From positions 3,055,001-3,119,000 of the forward strand of contig NZ_JARUBM010000002.1 of the NCBI RefSeq assembly GCF_029626175.1: a stretch of 64,000 nucleotides of DNA. The letters run 5' to 3'. Source of the stretch: Micromonospora sp. WMMD1082 (lineage in GTDB: Bacteria > Actinomycetota > Actinomycetes > Mycobacteriales > Micromonosporaceae). A program made the position numbers and the translations under genes. How positions within the stretch are numbered: the stretch's first letter is position 1; each line of letters begins with the position of its first letter. This document shows, in pieces, positions 60,246-64,000 of this stretch. The notes beneath the pieces were generated by a model, which was not told the origin of the DNA, made no database searches, and was given only the letters and a program-made list of their open reading frames with translations.

Positions 60246-61133
60246 CTACCGCGGTTCGCGGCGTTGGCTGCGCCGGTACGGCGGGGTCCCGTCGGGCACG
60301 GCGGCGAGGGCGACCCGCGCCGGGTCGACTTCGGTGATGGCGTAGCCGGGAATCAGGCGGCTGTAGCCGCCGCCGAGCCGCGCGAGCAGGTAGTAGGGCC
60401 GGTCGGTGTCGTCGGTGACGACGTACAGCTGGTCGGGCGCCGCGTCGTCGTCGGTGTGGTCGGGGTCGGTGACGGCCACGACGGACCCGACGGTCGGCAT
60501 GTCGAGGCTGGCGTCGTCGGGGGCGATGTGGCCGGCGACGATCGCCACCTGCCAGTGCTTGGGGGCGAACGCGCCGCTGTGGTCCTGGTCGGCGACACGG
60601 TCACCGGAGCGCAGCCGGCGCAGGATGTCCCGCAGGTCGGCCGGCAGTTTGCCGGTGAGGGCGCCGTCGTGGGTGACATCGAGGTTGAGCCATTGCATGT
60701 CGGCGTTGTCGACCCACAGGTCCGGCGAGGCGCCACCGGTGCGGACGTCGGCGGCGGCGCTGGGCGGGCGGTAGCCGGTCGGAAAGCGCCAGCTCGGGTC
60801 GAGTAGCGCCGTCAGCGGCACCAGGTCGCCGGGGTGGGCCGCCCACTCGTCCCAGCCGACGACGATGGTGCCTGGGGGCCGGCCGTGCCGCGGCGCGTCG
60901 CCGCACTCGTCGCACGGCCGACCGGCGGTCCGGCCGGTCGCCGAGCAGGCGGTACAGGGCCGCCAGTTGGCCGGGTCGGTGGCCGGATCCCAGGCCCCGG
61001 TGAACTCCCCGCCGAAGCGGTAGCGGTCGGCGGCCCACGGCATGAGGATCCGCATCGGGCGGGTCAGGTAGGTGTCGATCGTCTTGATGGTGGCGGTCGA
61101 GGGGACCAGGACCGCCACCAGGAAATTGCTCAT
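60246..61133 (-). CDS. Hypothetical zinc-ribbon protein (295 aa), paralogue of 62048-62644
   Basis: ATG 61133 with GGAG 6 nt upstream. Shares order and wording with the neighbour at 62048: IDTYLTRPMRILMPWAADRY, RFGGEFTGAWDP, NWRPCTACSATGRTAGRPCD with two CxxC pairs (a DnaJ-like zinc ribbon), AAHPGDLVPLTALLDPSWRF and LTGKLPADLRDILRRLRSG. A C-terminal 100-residue beta-rich extension (VVAVTDPDHTDDDAAPDQLY, then YYLLARLGGGYSRLIPGYAI) is absent from the paralogue. Function unknown. Confidence 0.7.
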   Translation of the reverse strand: MSNFLVAVLVPSTATIKTIDTYLTRPMRILMPWAADRYRFGGEFTGAWDPATDPANWRPCTACSATGRTAGRPCDECGDAPRHGRPPGTIVVGWDEWAAHPGDLVPLTALLDPSWRFPTGYRPPSAAADVRTGGASPDLWVDNADMQWLNLDVTHDGALTGKLPADLRDILRRLRSGDRVADQDHSGAFAPKHWQVAIVAGHIAPDDASLDMPTVGSVVAVTDPDHTDDDAAPDQLYVVTDDTDRPYYLLARLGGGYSRLIPGYAITEVDPARVALAAVPDGTPPYRRSQRREPR

Positions 61134-61512
61134 GGACTACTCCAAGGGACGTGAGGGTGTCGGTGGTTGCGGCTCGCCGGGGGCGCAGGGCGGCCCGGGC
61201 AAGCCATCGGAAGGGGACCCGCCGGGTGGTGCGCCGCTGTCGCTGGCAGCGTCACCAACGGATGGGCGGTGCAGGGCTCGGCGGCTGCGGGCTCAGATGC
61301 ACTCCGCGAGCCTCTGGATGGGTGCGCGTCCACGGCCGGGGAGAACCGCTCACCCAGCCGTGCCCAGTTATGGCCGGTCCGGGCCGGCGGGTGCACAGGC
61401 GGGTCGTGCGCCCACGCGCGGTGTATGCCTCGATGTGGGCCCAGAGGGTGCGGGGTACCCGCTGATGCTGAGCGTCCTGGGGTGCGGTGTGCTGCTGTCG
61501 GACATGACTCAC
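61130..61512 (-). pseudogene. Small gene upstream of the zinc-ribbon gene, apparent frameshift
   Basis: GTG 61512 reads SHVRQQHTAPQDAQHQRVPR, then TLWAHIEAYTARGRTTRLCT. A change of frame near 61370 gives NWARLGERFSPAVDAHPSRG, ending HPHVPWSSP at a stop that overlaps the next start (ATGA, 61130-61133). That overlap, usual in this cluster, is why I think the second frame is genuine. Weak evidence overall. Confidence 0.3.
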
Positions 61513-61644
61513 CTTCTGCAGGTGGGTGGCGCGGACCGGGGGCGATGGATGGCTTCGCCACCCGGCCGCGCCAGATAGGGTTGGGCGGATCCGCGCGGCG
61601 AGGCTCCGCGGCGAAGGCGCGGCTTGCGCAAGTGCAGGCCGTGG

Positions 61645-62061
61645 CTAGGTGTCGTGGTGGCCGACGATGCGGTCGCAGCGGGACGGGTCGACCGGGCACC
61701 AGGGCAGGCCCCAGCCGATCCGGTACCGGCCGCCGGCCGGCGGCAAACTCGTGACGCCACCGCCCAGCGACCACGGAGTCCGCACGATCAGGACCTCGCC
61801 GTCGAACGCCACGGTGCGCCAGCTGGTGCTGACGTGCTCGGCGGTCTCGGCGAAGGTGGCGACGATGGCGCGGGCGGTGGCGGCGTCGACGGTGAACTCC
61901 GCCCCGCCGTTCCACCGCCCGTGCAGCACCCCGCGGTAGCCCTCGTAATAGCGGACGTCGACGCGGTTGCGCCTGTCGGGCAGGTAACCGAGCCAGTCCC
62001 CACTGAACACCGCGAGCGCCCCCGGCTGCAGCGCGTACAGGGCGTAGTCAGTGGTGCGCAT
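61645..62061 (-). CDS. Hypothetical protein (138 aa), stand-alone version of a module in the 721-residue protein
   Basis: ATG 62061, overlapping the upstream gene by 14 nt. ALYALQPGALAVFSGDWLGY, then GYRGVLHGRWNGGAEFTVDA, then RTVAFDGEVLIVRTPWSLGG, ending DPSRCDRIVGHHDT. Each block has a counterpart in residues 280-440 of the protein at 45992-48157. The end ...DRC..IVG corresponds to HDCEHVVG there. Role unknown. Confidence 0.65.
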   Translation of the reverse strand: MRTTDYALYALQPGALAVFSGDWLGYLPDRRNRVDVRYYEGYRGVLHGRWNGGAEFTVDAATARAIVATFAETAEHVSTSWRTVAFDGEVLIVRTPWSLGGGVTSLPPAGGRYRIGWGLPWCPVDPSRCDRIVGHHDT

Positions 62062-62644
62062 CGACGACCGCCACCGCCCACCGGGTCGGGTCGAATCCGG
62101 CCCGGGACTGTGCAGGCCCGGGGTTACGCCGCCCGGCGCACAGGGCGTCGAAGACGTGCCGCAGCCGTGACGGCGTCTGGCCGGTGTCGGTGCCGGTGAG
62201 CTTCGCATCGGTCGTGCCGAGCCACTCGATGCCGGCGAGGTCGACCCAGGCGTCGGGGGTGTGGCCTGTCGGGTAGCGCCATCCGGGGTCGAGTAGCAGG
62301 GGCAGCGGCACGATGTCGCCGGGGTGCGGCGCCCACTGCGTGACGTCCCACTCCAGGACGGTGCCTAGGTCGCGGCCGGCGTCTATGGCCGTGTGGCAGT
62401 CCCTGCATCGGCTGGCGCCGAGCCGGGTGCTGCCGCCGCAGCTGCTGCAGGGGCGCCAGTTGCGCGGGTCGAGGCTGGGGTCGTAGCCGGGATCCCACCC
62501 GCCGGTGCAGCCACCGCCGAAGCGGTAGCTGTCGACGGTGCGGGAGACCAGCAGCGGGCGCATCGGGGCGGCCAGATGCGCGTCGATGCTGTCGACAGTG
62601 GCGGTGTGCCCGACCAGGACCGCCAGTAGCAGGCGGGCCATCAT
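62048..62644 (-). CDS. Hypothetical zinc-ribbon protein (198 aa), paralogue of 60246-61133
   Basis: ATG 62644 (or 62641), translationally coupled to a 27-codon upstream ORF whose TGA overlaps this start. ARLLLAVLVGHTATVDSIDA, then MRPLLVSRTVDSYRFGGGCT, then NWRPCSSCGGSTRLGASRCR with two CxxC pairs, then HPGDIVPLPLLLDPGWRYPT. It lacks the C-terminal beta extension of its paralogue, and the next gene (61645) may supply a comparable module. Function unknown. Confidence 0.65.
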   Translation of the reverse strand: MMARLLLAVLVGHTATVDSIDAHLAAPMRPLLVSRTVDSYRFGGGCTGGWDPGYDPSLDPRNWRPCSSCGGSTRLGASRCRDCHTAIDAGRDLGTVLEWDVTQWAPHPGDIVPLPLLLDPGWRYPTGHTPDAWVDLAGIEWLGTTDAKLTGTDTGQTPSRLRHVFDALCAGRRNPGPAQSRAGFDPTRWAVAVVDAHH

Positions 62645-62724
62645 CGCCGCCCGGCGCCGGCGGGCTGATGCAACCAAACTCGCGCCGTGGCGGGGCCGGA
62701 AGCCATCGGTGGGATGTCGTACAC
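62641..62724 (-). CDS. 27-residue upstream ORF coupled to the zinc-ribbon gene
   Basis: GTG 62724 with AGGAGG 7 nt upstream, the best ribosome site in the neighbourhood. It reads MYDIPPMASGPATARVWLHQ and PAGAGRR, ending at a TGA that overlaps the ATGATG of the next gene. Likely a leader peptide that feeds ribosomes into the following gene, which has only a weak site of its own. Confidence 0.5.
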   Translation of the reverse strand: MYDIPPMASGPATARVWLHQPAGAGRR

Positions 62725-63097
62725 GGTGATTCCTCCTGTTGATGTGAGCCCGGGCACCCCGTCGAACTGCCGAAACTCGCGCGGGGATCGCGACCGGCGA
62801 GACAGCCGATCAGGTACCGGGGTTCGGATGAGTCAGGCCCGGAAGAGCGCCGGACCAGGGGGAGACGGGTCACGGCGAGCACTGCTGGTACGGCCCACGC
62901 TCCAGTCGGAGACGTCCCGGCTGTGAGTCGGGGCCGTGTGCTGGGCAGATGCAGGCACCGTGCGCGTCGAAACGCTGGTCTGGGCATCGGCAATCGGGCG
63001 ACGACGAGGTGTGATGTGTCGTGCCGTCGCAGGTGTTTCGTAGACGGCGCCGGCCCCGCTGCGTTGAGACCGGGCGGCGGGCCAGCGCCGAGGCGTG
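62725..63097. other. Intergenic, no gene recognised
   Basis: 373 bp with Arg/Pro/Thr-rich frames only and no ribosome site except the one for the 27-residue ORF. Confidence 0.4.
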
Positions 63098-63419
63098 TCA
63101 GGGCTGGTGAGACTTTGTGCGGCTGGTCCGGATCTCGTAGGTGTCGGTCTCCACGCGCAGATGCAGCCACCGGTCGCCGCGGTCGTGGGCGGTTCGCAGC
63201 GCGTCGATTCTCGGCGAGGCGCTGCGGCGCGGGTGCGCGTCGGATCCAATCGGGCAACACCAGCGCGGTGAAATCGTCCGGGCCGCGGGCGGGGCCGATG
63301 GCAACCGTGCTGGACGCGGGACTCGTTGTCCCCCTGCGACTGACGCCCGGGCTACTGTGCCATTCCTTGACCACCGAATGAACCAGCCCCCCATTGTCGC
63401 GGGATCGTGTAGAGGGCAT
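63098..63419 (-). pseudogene. Small hypothetical gene, apparent frameshift
   Basis: The first frame (ATG 63419 or a GTG about 45 bp inside) reads GGLVHSVVKEWHSSPGVSRR, then GPDDFTALVLPDWIRRAPAP and QRLAE. The next frame continues IDALRTAHDRGDRWLHLRVE, then TDTYEIRTSRTKSHQP, to TGA. One extra A near 63210 would account for the shift. No family recognised. Confidence 0.4.
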
Positions 63420-63434
63420 TGTCGAGTGGAACTG

Positions 63435-63710
63435 TCAATCCAGCTGCGCGGCGGTTTTGTGTTGGCGGTCGTCATTCTTCAGCGGGCGCGATGCTGGCTG
63501 GCGCGGTTCGGGAACAGCAGCCAAGCGTTCCTCGACCTGTTCGTAGCACTTCTTGCAGTAGAGGACGCCGTCGTCGATGAAGACGGTGACAGCGGCGAGG
63601 CAGCAGGGCGACAGGTACATCAGACCCCAGGGACGCTCGACGTAGGGCAGGTCGTAGCGATCCATGAAGATCGGCTCGGAGGGTGGCGACGCAGGTTCAG
63701 AGGCTGTCAT
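63435..63710 (-). CDS. Small zinc-ribbon protein (91 aa)
   Basis: ATG 63710 with AGAG 6 nt upstream. MTASEPASPPSEPIFMDRYD, then PWGLMYLSPCCLAAVTVFID, then DGVLYCKKCYEQVEERLAAV. The CC...CKKC pairs about 17 residues apart form a probable zinc ribbon on a beta hairpin, followed by a helix. First gene visible after the second copy of the 55-nt leader, so it may open the long minus-strand unit that runs leftwards. Confidence 0.6.
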   Translation of the reverse strand: MTASEPASPPSEPIFMDRYDLPYVERPWGLMYLSPCCLAAVTVFIDDGVLYCKKCYEQVEERLAAVPEPRQPASRPLKNDDRQHKTAAQLD

Positions 63711-63870
63711 GATCATCTCTTTGATGGCGGTGAGTGCCGTCCTGTATGCGGGCTGGGGGACACCGATGGATCCTGGCGTGAATTGACGCTCCAGCGGCGA
63801 CGGCGAGGAGCCGTCCACGAAAGCGCCGGGGACGGGTGTGGCTGTGCATGCCTTTGATGAAGTGAATCCG

Positions 63871-63925
63871 CAGCGGTCGAAAAGAGCGCACGTAACCGTG
63901 CTCGGCCACGGGAAGCGATGTTCAG
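63871..63925 (-). promoter_or_regulatory. Conserved 55-nt leader element, copy 2
   Basis: Gap-free match to 40344-40398 (43 of 55 identical). On the minus strand the hairpin reads CGTGGCCGAGCACGGTTACG (63891-63910, loop AGCA). Two stem positions differ from copy 1, and in minus-strand RNA both remain paired as G-U wobbles. Confidence 0.6.
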
Positions 63926-64000
63926 GTGGGTCGCCTACGGGGTGGCGGCGCGATCGGAACGGAAACGAACGTCGGACCGTTTGGTAGGGATCCAGCGACA

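Noticed and set aside
63697..63909. 70-codon ORF starting MAEHGYVRSF on minus
   Set aside because: It begins inside the conserved hairpin leader. The equivalent position in copy 1 is GTA with a stop four codons upstream, so the shared peptide is probably incidental to the RNA or DNA element.
40132..64000. Island considered as an integrative conjugative element
   Set aside because: No integrase, relaxase, FtsK-type transfer or replication gene and no tRNA attachment site is visible in the window, so the class of element cannot be named.

Overview
The window is very GC-rich (roughly 70 percent or more), uses GTG starts and 4-nt ATGA/GTGA gene overlaps heavily, and carries actinobacterial hallmarks: a DUF574-type SAM methyltransferase, an actinobacterial Tad pilus operon, a mycobacterial-type SOS box before an imuA'-like gene, and a DUF2637-like membrane protein of the kind found on actinomycete plasmids. 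A filamentous actinomycete, most likely Micromonosporaceae, is the best guess. The family assignment is inference.

Layout. 1-4 kb: the end of sbcC, then an SOS-boxed imuA'-like gene with no imuB after it (DNA repair; probably core chromosome next to a junction). 4.3-6.1 kb: an AT-richer XRE-type gene divergent from a 40-residue membrane peptide. 6.5-10 kb: a minus-strand operon of two tryptophan-2,3-dioxygenase-fold proteins and a kynureninase-like PLP enzyme. 10.6-19.2 kb: DUF574 methyltransferase, ImmA/IrrE-like peptidase, a membrane GGDEF-EAL protein with both active sites lost, then marR - APC permease - MFS transporter, with a decayed MFS copy and a GNAT remnant beside them.

20.2-34.6 kb: a Tad/Flp pilus locus. 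An EspR-like XRE regulator (20364-20816) is preceded by two near-identical 31-bp palindromes. A third copy lies between the prepilin peptidase (minus) and the pilus operon (plus). Order on plus: lipoprotein, secreted protein, SAF/CpaB, CpaE-like, TadA, TadB, TadC, Flp pilin, TadE, TadE-TadG fusion, membrane LysM-BTAD protein, DUF2637-like membrane protein with a C-terminal HTH. The simplest model is that the XRE protein controls itself and the pilus locus through the palindromes.

34.7-37.3 kb: minus-strand cargo (broken DUF4262, HAD-like, RAMA-domain protein) between the full DUF2637-like gene and an internally deleted, membrane-free second copy of it.

37.3-64 kb: about 25 genes, all on the minus strand, typical of a conserved actinomycete accessory island or integrated plasmid. 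Recognisable members are a MoxR-type AAA+ ATPase with an HExxH-VWA partner, a GHKL ATPase carrying an HExxH motif, an SF2 helicase with helicase-associated repeats, DprA-like and ComM-like proteins, a short diguanylate cyclase, winged-helix proteins and several paralogous proteins of unknown function. No replication, conjugation or integrase gene is seen in the window. Two features stand out: a 55-nt leader with a wobble-conserved hairpin at 40.36 and 63.9 kb, in front of what look like two operons, and strong perfect hairpins in many intergenic gaps. Many of the small genes here appear frameshifted while the long ones are intact. I saw no tRNA, rRNA, CRISPR array or insertion sequence.
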